The position numbers and the translations under genes are program-made. Below the pieces are notes generated by a model that worked only from the letters and a program-made list of their open reading frames with translations, made no database searches and was not told the origin of the DNA. From contig WSNO01000002.1 in assembly GCA_009773415.1 (NCBI GenBank), forward strand, positions 48,357 through 112,356: a stretch of DNA of 64,000 bases, in the 5' to 3' direction. This stretch comes from Nitrospirota bacterium. Its GTDB lineage: Bacteria > Nitrospirota > Thermodesulfovibrionia > Thermodesulfovibrionales > Dissulfurispiraceae. Below are positions 9,860 to 18,001 of this stretch, piece after piece; the stretch's first letter is position 1; the number at the start of each line of letters is the position of its first letter.

Positions 9860-11113
9860 ATGAGCAAGATTCTGCTGATAGATGACGACAGAATCGTAAC
9901 GGAGCTGGTTGCGCTTTCCCTGACGAAAAAACTTGGAGCGGTGTGCGAAGCAGCGCACTCGTTTCAGGAGGGCAAGGTTTTGCTCGGGGAGAATCCGCAG
10001 GATTATGATCTGGCAATTGTTGACTGCAATCTACCGGATGCCGCTGAGGGCGAAATGATCGATTACGCACTGTCGTGCGGCGTGCCGACACTTGTCCTTG
10101 CCGCAACGTATGATGACGCTCTCCGCAAACGGCTTCTTGAAAAAAGAATCGTGGACTATGTCGTCAAGCGAGACATCAAGGAGCTCAATCACATTGAAAG
10201 CGCCGTGCGCCGGCTCCTGCAGAACCGGCAGACAAAAGCTCTTGTGGTGGATGACTCGGCCGCCTGCCGGGAATCTATGGCTCAACTGCTGAGAAACCAG
10301 CTGCTGATGGTATTCGAGGCTTCCAACGGTCAGGACGCCCTGCGTGTTCTTGATCAGAATCCTGATATCCTGCTGGTGATAACGGACCATGCTATGCCGA
10401 AGATGGACGGTCTTGAGCTGCTGACGCAGATCCGGAAGCATTACCGGAAGGACAGTCTGGCCGTCATCATTGCATCGGACACAAGCGGCGCTTCGGTCAT
10501 TCCGCGGTTTCTGAAGGCAGGCGCAAACGACTATCTTCTCAAGCCATACGGCACGGAAGAGTTTATCTGCCGTATCAATGCAACACTCGAGAACATCCGG
10601 ATGATTCAGGCGCTGAAGGATCAGTCCAGTATCGATCCGCTGACCGGACTGTGCAACCGCCGATTCCTCTTTGAAGCCGGAGGAGCATTCTATGCTGTGG
10701 CGCGCCGCAGCGGGCTGTCGCTGTGCGTGATTATGCTCGATCTTGACCACTTCAGGCACATCAATGACGCTTATGGGCACGAAGCTGGCGACCAGATGCT
10801 GAAGCTTGTCGCCGATATCATTCGGAGGTACTTCCGCCGCAAGACAGATATTGTCGCCCGCATCGGAGGAGAAGAGTTCTGTGTTGTCCAGTCGTGTGAA
10901 AGCACGGGGAATCTCCATTCTTTTGTGGATGGGCTCCGGGCGGCGATTGCCGAGGCAAAACTGTCATACAGCCACTATGAGCTGTCCATAACGGTTTCAA
11001 TCGGCGTTGCGGCAGGCAGCTTCGGGTCATTTGAAGAGATGGTCAAAGCGGCAGATTCCCTGCTTTCCCAGGCCAAAACACGTGGCCGCAATCAGGTCGT
11101 CTTTGCTTCATAA
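9860..11113 (+). CDS. Response regulator: two receiver domains plus GGDEF diguanylate cyclase
   Basis: Likely makes cyclic di-GMP in response to phosphorylation. 417 residues. The first receiver domain (about 1-118) has LLIDDDRIV and an Asp in LAIVDCNLPD; the second (about 125-245) has LVVDDSAACRES, the phospho-acceptor region VITDHAMPKMDG and LKPYGTEEF. The GGDEF domain (about 260-417) has DPLTGLCNRR, the active-site motif as GGEEF and an inhibitory-site RKTD five residues before it, so it should be catalytically competent and product-inhibited. No sensor kinase is adjacent. The first receiver has a shortened Asp-Lys region (DYVVKRD) and may be degenerate. Confidence 0.92.
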   Translation: MSKILLIDDDRIVTELVALSLTKKLGAVCEAAHSFQEGKVLLGENPQDYDLAIVDCNLPDAAEGEMIDYALSCGVPTLVLAATYDDALRKRLLEKRIVDYVVKRDIKELNHIESAVRRLLQNRQTKALVVDDSAACRESMAQLLRNQLLMVFEASNGQDALRVLDQNPDILLVITDHAMPKMDGLELLTQIRKHYRKDSLAVIIASDTSGASVIPRFLKAGANDYLLKPYGTEEFICRINATLENIRMIQALKDQSSIDPLTGLCNRRFLFEAGGAFYAVARRSGLSLCVIMLDLDHFRHINDAYGHEAGDQMLKLVADIIRRYFRRKTDIVARIGGEEFCVVQSCESTGNLHSFVDGLRAAIAEAKLSYSHYELSITVSIGVAAGSFGSFEEMVKAADSLLSQAKTRGRNQVVFAS

Positions 11114-11137
11114 TCCGGCGCGTTACCTGTCGATTTG

Positions 11138-12064
11138 ATGAGACTTCCCGACTGGATCAAACAGGAAACCCGGCGAAGCAGATCGGAACAGGATCGTTTC
11201 GGGCGTGCTGCCCGTTCCGTTCATTCCCGCCGACTGCATACGGTCTGCGAGGAAGCACGCTGCCCGAATCAGTCCTCCTGTTTTGCGAGACCGACCGCCG
11301 CATTTCTCATTCTCGGAGATGCCTGTACCCGAAACTGCGGATTTTGTTCGGTGCAGCACCGCGAGCCGCAGGCGCCTGACATGCGGGAGCCTGAAAGCGT
11401 TGCTGAAGCGGCGGCAGAGATGCAGCTCCGGTATGTTGTCATCACGTCGGTGACGCGGGACGATCTTCCTGACGGCGGGGCTTCGCACTTTGCTGCAACG
11501 ATATGCGCTGTCCGGCAACGTCTTCCCGAAGCCCGTATCGAAGTTCTCGTTCCGGATTTCCGGGGACAGGAGGGCGCCCTCCACATAGTGCTGGATGCTC
11601 TGCCTGATGTGCTGAATCACAACACAGAGACGGTTCCGCGCCTGTATCCGGCAGTTCGTCCGCAGGCGGAATATGAGCGCTCGCTTGTTTTATTGCGAAG
11701 GGCGAAAGACCGGTGCCCTGATGTCCGGACAAAATCCGGACTGATGGTGGGCATGGGAGAACAGTACAGCGAAGTGCTGTCGGTGCTCAGGGATCTGCGT
11801 GCCGCCGGCTGCGATTCGGTTACGATAGGTCAGTATTTGAGACCTACAAAAAAGCATCTCCCTGTTGTAGAATACATAAGCCCTGACGTCTTTGAGCAGT
11901 TAAGGAGCGAGGCGCTCGGAATTGGTTTTCTCTCTGTTTCATCAGCCCCGCTCGCAAGGAGTTCGATGAATGCGGAAGAACTTTTCCGGAATGCAGAATA
12001 CAGGAGCCGGAATTCAGAAGGCGCGCAGCAAGAAACGGACAATCCGGTTTTTTTGATGCAGTGA
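11138..12064 (+). CDS. lipA: Lipoyl synthase
   Basis: Radical-SAM enzyme that inserts two sulfurs into protein-bound octanoyl chains to make lipoate. Both iron-sulfur clusters are accounted for: the auxiliary-cluster motif CEEARCPNQSSCF (about residues 37-49) and the radical-SAM CTRNCGFC (about 63-70). RSSM near the C-terminus supplies the serine ligand usually found in RSSY. Also visible are SVTRDDLPDGGASHFA and NHNTETVPRLYPAVRP. I prefer ATG 11138 over the TTG one codon earlier; no clear Shine-Dalgarno is seen. The last about 20 residues (NSEGAQQETDNPVFLMQ) are a non-conserved tail. No lipB is next to it. Confidence 0.95.
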   Translation: MRLPDWIKQETRRSRSEQDRFGRAARSVHSRRLHTVCEEARCPNQSSCFARPTAAFLILGDACTRNCGFCSVQHREPQAPDMREPESVAEAAAEMQLRYVVITSVTRDDLPDGGASHFAATICAVRQRLPEARIEVLVPDFRGQEGALHIVLDALPDVLNHNTETVPRLYPAVRPQAEYERSLVLLRRAKDRCPDVRTKSGLMVGMGEQYSEVLSVLRDLRAAGCDSVTIGQYLRPTKKHLPVVEYISPDVFEQLRSEALGIGFLSVSSAPLARSSMNAEELFRNAEYRSRNSEGAQQETDNPVFLMQ

Positions 12065-12097
12065 TTTCTGACGTCTGACTTTCATACAGGAGGAGCA

Positions 12098-13273
12098 ATG
12101 TTCGAGTTCAACAGGATCAAGCGTCTGCCGCCCTATGTGTTTGCTATTGTCAACCACCTGAAAATGGAGTCGCGCCGGAAGGGCGACGACATTATCGACC
12201 TCGGCATGGGAAATCCGGATCTTCCGGCTCCGAAGCATATCGTCGACAAGCTCTGCGAAGCTGCCCATAACCCGAAGAATCATCGCTATTCCGCCTCCAA
12301 GGGCATTACACAGTTGCGATGCGCCATCTCTGAATGGTACAAGCGGCGCTTCGACGTCGACATTGACCCCGAAACGGAAGCATGCACGACTATCGGCTCC
12401 AAAGAGGGTCTGTCGCACCTGACGCTGGCGATTATCCAGCCCGGAGACGTTGTCATTACGCCGGCGCCTGCCTATCCGATTCACCCGTATGCAGTCATCA
12501 TTGCGGGCGGCGAGGTTCAGCAGGTACCGATTGGGCCGGGCATCGACTACTTTGCGGAGATGGAAAAGACGATACGGAAAAGCTGGCCGAAGCCGAAGAT
12601 GCTCATCATTAATTTCCCGCACAATCCGACGACGCAGTGTCTTGACGGGCTCGACTTTTTCAGGAAGGTGGTCGATTTCGCAAAAGAGAACAAGATTATC
12701 GTTATTCACGACTTCGCCTATGCCGACCTGGTCTATGACGACTACAAGGCGCCAAGCTTTCTGCAGGTGCCCGGAGCAAAGGACGTCGGCGTCGAGTTCT
12801 TCTCGATGACGAAGAGTTATTCAATGGCGGGTTGGCGCGTCGGCTTCTGCTGCGGCAACAAGGAAATAGTCGGCGCGCTCATCAAGATCAAAAGCTATCT
12901 CGACTACGGCATGTTTCAGCCGATTCAGATTGCAAGCATTGTAGCACTGCGCGGTCCGCAGGATTGCGTTGAAGATATGCGCCGAATCTACGAGTCCCGC
13001 CGGAACGTTCTGATTAAAGCTCTGCATGGCGCCGGCTGGAACGTCGAACCGCCGAGAGGGACGATGTTTGTCTGGGCGCAGATCCCGGAGCAGTTCCGCT
13101 CAATGGGTTCGCTGGACTTCTGCAAGTATCTGATTAACGAGGCGAAGGTTGCCGTATCGCCGGGCATCGGCTTCGGCGAGGGCGGAGACCAGTTTGTCCG
13201 TTTTGCGCTGGTTGAGAACGAACACCGCATACGCCAGGCGGCAAAGGGAATCAAGAAGGCAATCAACAAATAG
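12098..13273 (+). CDS. alaC: PLP-dependent aminotransferase, AlaC/alanine transaminase type
   Basis: Fold-type I class I/II aminotransferase of 391 residues, most like the glutamate-pyruvate (AlaC) group, which moves amino groups between alanine, glutamate and related keto acids. Visible signatures: [53 protein letters not shown] and the PLP-binding lysine in [15 protein letters not shown] (about residues 238-252). A GGAGGAGC Shine-Dalgarno precedes the ATG. hom follows after 16 nt, so the enzyme may also act in aspartate-family amino-acid synthesis; substrate choice cannot be settled from sequence alone. Confidence 0.88.
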   Translation: MFEFNRIKRLPPYVFAIVNHLKMESRRKGDDIIDLGMGNPDLPAPKHIVDKLCEAAHNPKNHRYSASKGITQLRCAISEWYKRRFDVDIDPETEACTTIGSKEGLSHLTLAIIQPGDVVITPAPAYPIHPYAVIIAGGEVQQVPIGPGIDYFAEMEKTIRKSWPKPKMLIINFPHNPTTQCLDGLDFFRKVVDFAKENKIIVIHDFAYADLVYDDYKAPSFLQVPGAKDVGVEFFSMTKSYSMAGWRVGFCCGNKEIVGALIKIKSYLDYGMFQPIQIASIVALRGPQDCVEDMRRIYESRRNVLIKALHGAGWNVEPPRGTMFVWAQIPEQFRSMGSLDFCKYLINEAKVAVSPGIGFGEGGDQFVRFALVENEHRIRQAAKGIKKAINK

Positions 13274-13289
13274 ACGGGAGTAATGTGTT

Positions 13290-14594
13290 ATGGCAAGAAA
13301 CAGAGTGAACGTCGGCATCATCGGCTTCGGCACCGTCGGCAGCGGCACGGCACGAATCCTGCTTGAAAACGCGGAAATAATCAGCAAGCGCGCCGGATTT
13401 AACGTTGTTCTGAAGAAGATCGCTGACCGCGATATTGTCCGCGACCGCGGCTTTACGGTGCCTGACGGGATTCTGACGACCAGTGCGGATGAACTGCTGA
13501 ATGATCCTGATATCGATGTGGTTGTCGAGCTTGTCGGCGGTATTCATCCGGCCAAGGACTTCATGCTCCAGGCTATCGCCAACGGCAAGCATGTGGTAAC
13601 TGCCAATAAGGCGCTCATTGCCACTGAAGGTGCGGAAATCTTTGCTGCAGCCGATGAAAAGGGCGTTGAAGTCGGTTTTGAGGCTGCGGTGGCGGGCGGC
13701 ATCCCGATTATCAAGGTGCTGCGCGAAGGACTCATTGCGAACAACATGGTCGCAATTTACGGCATCATCAACGGCACGTCCAACTATATTCTCACAAAAA
13801 TGACCTCTGAGAAAGCCGATTTCGGCGCTGTGCTCAAAGAGGCGCAGCGGCTTGGATATGCCGAGGCGGATCCGACGTTCGATATCGAGGGCATCGATTC
13901 CGCGCACAAGCTGACCATCATCGCTTCTCTTGCCTACGGGATTCCGCTCTCATTTGAGCAGGTGTACAAGGAAGGCATTACGAGAGTCACTGCCGAGGAT
14001 ATTGATTTTGCCTCTGAACTCGGGTATAAGATTAAGCTCCTTGCAATTACAAAGGCAGTGAACGGCCAGGTTGAGGTGCGCGTGCATCCTACCATGGTGC
14101 CGAACGACTATCTGATCTCAAAAATTGACGGCGTCTTCAATGCCATTTACGTCGAGGGCGATGCGGTCGGTTCAACGCTTTATTATGGACGTGGAGCCGG
14201 CGACATGCCGACCGGCAGCGCGGTTGTTGCAGATATCGTCGATATCGGGCGCACCATTATTTCCGGGGGCGTCCGGCGTGCTTCGGGCATTTCGGGGGCC
14301 GGAAACACCTATGTAATCCGCGCAATGGGCGATATCGAAAGCAAGTACTATTTCCGTTTCTCGGCGCTCGACAAGCCGGGAACGCTTTCGAAAATTTCGG
14401 GCATTCTCGGCAAGTACAACATCAGCATCGCCTCGGTGATTCAGAAGGGCAGGAGCGCGAGCAGTTCGGTGCCTCTGGTCGTGCTGACGCACTCGGCACG
14501 GGAAAAAGATGTGGCGAGCGCAATAGCCGAAATCGACGAACTGCCGGTTGTTGTGCAGAAGACGCTTGTCATCCGGGTCGAAGGGAAGGAGTAA
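13290..14594 (+). CDS. hom: Homoserine dehydrogenase
   Basis: Reduces aspartate semialdehyde to homoserine with NAD(P)H, the branch point to threonine and methionine. 434 residues: an N-terminal Rossmann motif GIIGFGTVGSGTA (about 9-21), the catalytic domain with KHVVTANKALIA, FEAAVAGGIPIIKVLREGL, the family signature GYAEADPTFDIEGIDSAHKL, and a C-terminal ACT domain (about 350-430, starting YYFRFSALDKPGTLSKISGIL), which usually mediates threonine feedback inhibition. Its last codons supply the Shine-Dalgarno (GAAGGGAAGGAG) of a small ORF downstream. Confidence 0.96.
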   Translation: MARNRVNVGIIGFGTVGSGTARILLENAEIISKRAGFNVVLKKIADRDIVRDRGFTVPDGILTTSADELLNDPDIDVVVELVGGIHPAKDFMLQAIANGKHVVTANKALIATEGAEIFAAADEKGVEVGFEAAVAGGIPIIKVLREGLIANNMVAIYGIINGTSNYILTKMTSEKADFGAVLKEAQRLGYAEADPTFDIEGIDSAHKLTIIASLAYGIPLSFEQVYKEGITRVTAEDIDFASELGYKIKLLAITKAVNGQVEVRVHPTMVPNDYLISKIDGVFNAIYVEGDAVGSTLYYGRGAGDMPTGSAVVADIVDIGRTIISGGVRRASGISGAGNTYVIRAMGDIESKYYFRFSALDKPGTLSKISGILGKYNISIASVIQKGRSASSSVPLVVLTHSAREKDVASAIAEIDELPVVVQKTLVIRVEGKE

Positions 14595-14596
14595 TC

Positions 14597-14698
14597 ATGC
14601 ATTTTGAGCACGGATGGAAGAATATAAAAAAGGACATAAAAGCCCGCCTTGCCCTGTCGGACCGAATTCTTGATTTTCGTTATGCACTTTACATCTGA
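14597..14698 (+). CDS. Possible 33-residue protein coupled to the MoeB-like gene
   Basis: A 34-codon frame (MHFEHGWKNIKKDIKAR...) begins 2 nt after the hom stop with an excellent AAGGAG Shine-Dalgarno 7 nt upstream. It ends 17 nt inside the MoeB-like gene, which itself lacks a Shine-Dalgarno, so the frame may serve translational coupling. The sequence is basic with aromatic residues and has no recognised family. It occupies the place where a ThiS/MoaD-type sulfur carrier would be expected, but it is far too short for a beta-grasp fold and lacks a C-terminal GG. Confidence 0.5.
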   Translation: MHFEHGWKNIKKDIKARLALSDRILDFRYALYI

Positions 14699-15446
14699 AC
14701 AGCTTCAGCGCTATAACCGCCATATAATACTTCCGGAAGTCGGGCAGGAAGGTCAGGAGAAGCTTGCCCGATCGAGTGTTTTTATTGTCGGAGCAGGCGG
14801 ACTTGGCAGCCCGCTCGGTTTCTATCTTGCCGCAGCCGGTGTCGGCGTGCTCGGCATCATTGATCATGACGTCGTGGAGTTGAGCAATCTTCAGCGTCAG
14901 ATTGCTCACAGCACACAGACAGTGGGCATGCCGAAAGTTCAGTCGGCGAGGGCGACATTTGAAAGGCTGAATCCGGACGTTGCCATCAATGTTTTTCATG
15001 AACGTCTGACAGACCAAACGATACTTGAGCGTATCAGGCCTTATGATGTCGTCGTTGACTGCAGCGATAACTTTGTGACGAGATTTCTTGTCAATGACGC
15101 CTGCGTGCTGACGCAAAAGCCGCTTGTGAGCGGCGCAATCCTCAGGTTTGAAGGGCAGGTCACGACGATTCTGCCGGGCAAAGGGCACTGCTACCGGTGT
15201 CTGTTTGAAGATCTGCCGCCTGAGGAGATCAGATATTCGCTCCAGTTGTCCGGATTGCTGGGCGCGTTGCCGGGGACTATCGGCGCGCTGCAGGCCATGG
15301 AAGTTCTGAAGTGCCTGCTCGGCATCGGAAAGCTGCTGACAAACCGGCTGCTTATCTATGACGCGCTGAAATCTGAGTTCCGGACGGTCAAGGTGTCGAG
15401 AAATCAGTCCTGCCCTGTGTGCAGAGACATCCATTCCCCGTCCTGA
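14682..15446 (+). CDS. MoeB/ThiF-family E1-like adenylyltransferase
   Basis: The family adenylates the C-terminus of small ubiquitin-like sulfur carriers (MoaD, ThiS, CysO). 254 residues from ATG 14682. The nucleotide-binding loop VFIVGAGGLGSPLGFYLAAAG (about 31-51), RYNRHI near the start, DHDVVELSNLQRQ with the adenylation Arg, and DCSDNFVTRFLVNDAC are all present, as are two zinc pairs, CYRC (about 178-181) and CPVC near the C-terminus. Where most members have a Cys in the SCxxAGVLG loop this protein has SLQLSGLLGALPG, so the thioester Cys is missing. A JAMM peptidase follows at 24 nt; no sulfur-carrier gene is nearby. Confidence 0.9.
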   Translation: MHFTSEQLQRYNRHIILPEVGQEGQEKLARSSVFIVGAGGLGSPLGFYLAAAGVGVLGIIDHDVVELSNLQRQIAHSTQTVGMPKVQSARATFERLNPDVAINVFHERLTDQTILERIRPYDVVVDCSDNFVTRFLVNDACVLTQKPLVSGAILRFEGQVTTILPGKGHCYRCLFEDLPPEEIRYSLQLSGLLGALPGTIGALQAMEVLKCLLGIGKLLTNRLLIYDALKSEFRTVKVSRNQSCPVCRDIHSPS

Positions 15447-15470
15447 AACAGAACGCCGTAAGCGCGCGGC

Positions 15471-15890
15471 ATGAAACCTGTGAAAGTCGTCATTCCGCAT
15501 GCTTTTTTTGAGCAGATGATTGCGCATTGCCGGTCATGTCTTCCGAATGAAGCGTGCGGCATCCTTGCCGGCACGGATACGACCGTTACCCATATTTTCC
15601 CCGTGAAGAATGCCGAGGCATCACCGTCCCGCTATCTGATGGACCCACGGGAACAGTTCGACGTGATGAAGCGAATGCGTGAAACCGATCTTTACATGCT
15701 TGCGATCTATCATTCCCATCCTGGTTCGCCTGAGCGCCCTTCCGCTCAGGATATCCGGCGTGCGTATTATGATGAAACAGCATATGTTATTGTCAGCTTT
15801 GCGGAACCCATGCCGGCAGTGAAAGGGTATCGTATCGCGGCCGGCACCGCTTTCGAGATAGAGATGGAGATGGAGAGAAAGGGCGCATGA
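15471..15890 (+). CDS. JAMM/MPN+ zinc isopeptidase (Mec/M67 family)
   Basis: The family removes C-terminal residues or conjugates from ubiquitin-like sulfur carriers; in mycobacteria Mec releases cysteine from CysO. 139 residues, single domain. The JAMM signature is complete: Glu in NEACGIL (about residues 25-31), HSHPGSPERPSAQD with the two zinc histidines, Ser and Asp (about 83-96). It follows the E1-like gene in the same direction, suggesting a cysteine- or thiol-forming pathway. The C-terminal tail EIEMEMERKGA is a short, charged helix. Confidence 0.92.
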   Translation: MKPVKVVIPHAFFEQMIAHCRSCLPNEACGILAGTDTTVTHIFPVKNAEASPSRYLMDPREQFDVMKRMRETDLYMLAIYHSHPGSPERPSAQDIRRAYYDETAYVIVSFAEPMPAVKGYRIAAGTAFEIEMEMERKGA

Positions 15891-15919
15891 GCTGACCCTC
15901 CGTTAACAGAGCACTTCGT

Positions 15920-15949
15920 TTGACTTAAACAACCCGCTGAATTTATAAT
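15920..15949 (+). promoter_or_regulatory. Promoter of rpmH-yidD-yidC
   Basis: -35 TTGACT (15920-15925), an 18-bp spacer, perfect -10 TATAAT (15944-15949); rpmH begins 33 nt downstream behind a GGGAGGAAA ribosome-binding site. Confidence 0.75.
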
Positions 15950-15982
15950 ATCTTTTCAGTATTTTATCGGGAGGAAACACTC

Positions 15983-16123
15983 ATGGGCACGTACACGACC
16001 TTTAATCCGCATAATCTCAGACGGAAGAAGACACATGGTTTTCTGGTCCGCATGGCTACCAAGGCCGGCCGGCGGATTATCAAGGCGCGCCGCGCAAAGG
16101 GCAGAAAGCGTCTTGCAGGATAG
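15983..16123 (+). CDS. rpmH: 50S ribosomal protein L34
   Basis: A 46-residue basic protein of the large ribosomal subunit. The sequence [20 protein letters not shown] followed by [20 protein letters not shown] is the L34 signature. GGGAGGAAA lies 7 nt before the ATG. The gene normally heads rpmH-rnpA-yidD-yidC; here yidD follows after only 16 nt and rnpA is absent. Confidence 0.97.
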   Translation: MGTYTTFNPHNLRRKKTHGFLVRMATKAGRRIIKARRAKGRKRLAG

Positions 16124-16139
16124 GCTCTCCGGGTAAGCC

Positions 16140-16349
16140 GTGAAGACTCTTTTCATTGTGCTGATCAGATTCTACCAAGCCTGCATATCTCCGCTGCTTC
16201 CATCGTGCTGCAGATTTACGCCATCCTGTTCCGGGTACGCACGGGAAGCCATCGAGAAATACGGGGCACTCCGCGGGGGTGCCCGTGCTCTTAAGCGCAT
16301 AGCGAAATGCCATCCTTTTCACCCGGGCGGCTACGATCCGGTTCAATGA
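16140..16349 (+). CDS. yidD: Membrane protein insertion efficiency factor YidD
   Basis: Small membrane-associated protein that assists YidC/Sec-dependent insertion. 69 residues starting with GTG at 16140. The family motif [20 protein letters not shown] and [21 protein letters not shown] are clear, as is the end [11 protein letters not shown]. The GTG start lies 16 nt after rpmH and 27 nt before yidC, so all three are co-transcribed. Confidence 0.95.
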   Translation: MKTLFIVLIRFYQACISPLLPSCCRFTPSCSGYAREAIEKYGALRGGARALKRIAKCHPFHPGGYDPVQ

Positions 16350-16376
16350 AAACCATTTATACGAGGAAGATGATCC

Positions 16377-17936
16377 ATGGATAGAAATCTGTTGCTGGCG
16401 ATAGGCCTTTCGATAGCGGTACTGCTGGGGTATCAGTATTTCTTTGCAAAGCCGGTGCCGCCGCCGCCGACCGAGCAGGCGGCTCCTGTAAAAGCTGCCG
16501 AGACTGCGGAAAAGAAGCAGGAGCAGGCAGCTGCGCCTGCAAAGCCAGCATCAGCGTCTGTACCCGTTCCTGCACGGTCTGCTACCGCCGCTGTCGAAAA
16601 AGAGATTGTGGTCGAGACGGATCTGTTCAAGGCGGTGTTTACAAACGTCGGAGCGACGTTCAGGAGAATCGAACTCAAGAAGTATTTCACGCTGGAAGGC
16701 AACCCGATTATACTGAACGGCAATCAAACCATGCCGCCGCTCTCGATCGGAACCGATGAGAACTTTGCCTTTGCGAATGCTGTATTTACGGCAAACGCGA
16801 CGTCGATAAAACTTGACGCAACGAAGAAGGAAGCTGCTCTTGTTTTTGAATATGCCGCATCAGGCCAGTCTGTCCGGCGAACATTCACATTCCGTCAGGG
16901 TGAGTATGGAATCGACCTTAAGGATGAGGTTCAGGGATTCCCGGCCTATTATATAACCCTTGGCAAAGAGTTCGGTACCTACGAAAAGGCCGATACCCAT
17001 TTCGGGCCGGTTGTCCTGAAAGAAGCCGACCGCAAGGAATATGATGCGACCGGACTGAAGGAAAGCCATATTTTCAAGGGCAATGTGAAATGGATAGCAC
17101 AGGAGGATAAATACTTCTTCTCGGCGCTCGCTCCGAAGACGCAGATTGATGAGGCCCGCATCATCAATAAGAACAACGACTCCCTTGCCACTATCAGGAC
17201 AGTGGTCCCGGTCAATCAGTTCCTCCTCTATGTGGGACCGAAAGAGATTCAAACGCTTGAGAAATACAACGTCGGCTTTGAGGCTATTGTCGATTTCGGC
17301 TGGTTCTCGATCCTTGCACGGCCGTTGTTCTGGATTCTCAAGTTCTTTTACGGATTTACGCACAATTATGGACTGGCTATCATTCTCATCGCCGTGGTGA
17401 CCCGCATCCCGTTCATTCCGCTCATGAACAAGGGACAGGAGTCGATGAAAAAGCTTGCGATGATTCAGCCCCGGATGGCTGAGATTAAGGAAAAATACAA
17501 AAACGATCCGCCGCGCATGCAGAAAGAGATTATGGAGTTGTACAAGACCAACAAGGTCAACCCCATGGGGGGCTGCCTCCCGATGCTTGCGCAGATTCCG
17601 GTTTTCATCGCGCTGTACAATGTTCTGATGTATGCGATAGAGCTTCGTCAGGCGCCGTTTGCCCTCTGGATTGCCGACCTCTCGCTCAAGGATCCGTATT
17701 ATGTGCTTCCGATCGTCATGGGCATCTCGACCGTCATTCAGCAGAAACTGACGCCGATGACCACAACAGATCCGATGCAGCAGAAGCTTATGATGATGAT
17801 GCCGATTGTCTTTACCTTTATCTTCTTGACCATGCCGTCGGGCGTAGTGCTCTACTGGACGGTGAGTAATACCCTGGCAATTATTCAGCAGCTCTATGTG
17901 AACCATAAGGCAAAGGCTGCCGTCGCGGCAGGGTAA
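16377..17936 (+). CDS. yidC: Membrane protein insertase YidC
   Basis: Inserts and folds inner-membrane proteins with or without SecYEG. 519 residues of the Gram-negative long type. Order: N-terminal anchor helix (about 3-22), a linker rich in Ala, Pro and Lys (about 24-72), a large periplasmic beta domain (about 75-315), and the conserved five-helix core (about 330-510) with the positively charged groove region, a cytosolic hairpin (MAEIKEKYKNDPPRMQKEIM) and KVNPMGGCLPMLAQIPVFIALY. A strong terminator follows. Confidence 0.96.
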   Translation: MDRNLLLAIGLSIAVLLGYQYFFAKPVPPPPTEQAAPVKAAETAEKKQEQAAAPAKPASASVPVPARSATAAVEKEIVVETDLFKAVFTNVGATFRRIELKKYFTLEGNPIILNGNQTMPPLSIGTDENFAFANAVFTANATSIKLDATKKEAALVFEYAASGQSVRRTFTFRQGEYGIDLKDEVQGFPAYYITLGKEFGTYEKADTHFGPVVLKEADRKEYDATGLKESHIFKGNVKWIAQEDKYFFSALAPKTQIDEARIINKNNDSLATIRTVVPVNQFLLYVGPKEIQTLEKYNVGFEAIVDFGWFSILARPLFWILKFFYGFTHNYGLAIILIAVVTRIPFIPLMNKGQESMKKLAMIQPRMAEIKEKYKNDPPRMQKEIMELYKTNKVNPMGGCLPMLAQIPVFIALYNVLMYAIELRQAPFALWIADLSLKDPYYVLPIVMGISTVIQQKLTPMTTTDPMQQKLMMMMPIVFTFIFLTMPSGVVLYWTVSNTLAIIQQLYVNHKAKAAVAAG

Positions 17937-17951
17937 GGCAACAATGACGAA

Positions 17952-17991
17952 GCCCATGTTTCCGGCAACTACCGGAAACATGGGCTTTTTT
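17952..17991 (+). terminator. Strong terminator between yidC and mnmE
   Basis: A 14-bp perfect stem (17952-17965 with 17972-17985), loop CAACTA, then six T. It ends only 10 nt before the mnmE ATG, leaving no room for a promoter with a normal leader. Confidence 0.88.
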
Positions 17992-18001
17992 ACGGCATGC
18001 C

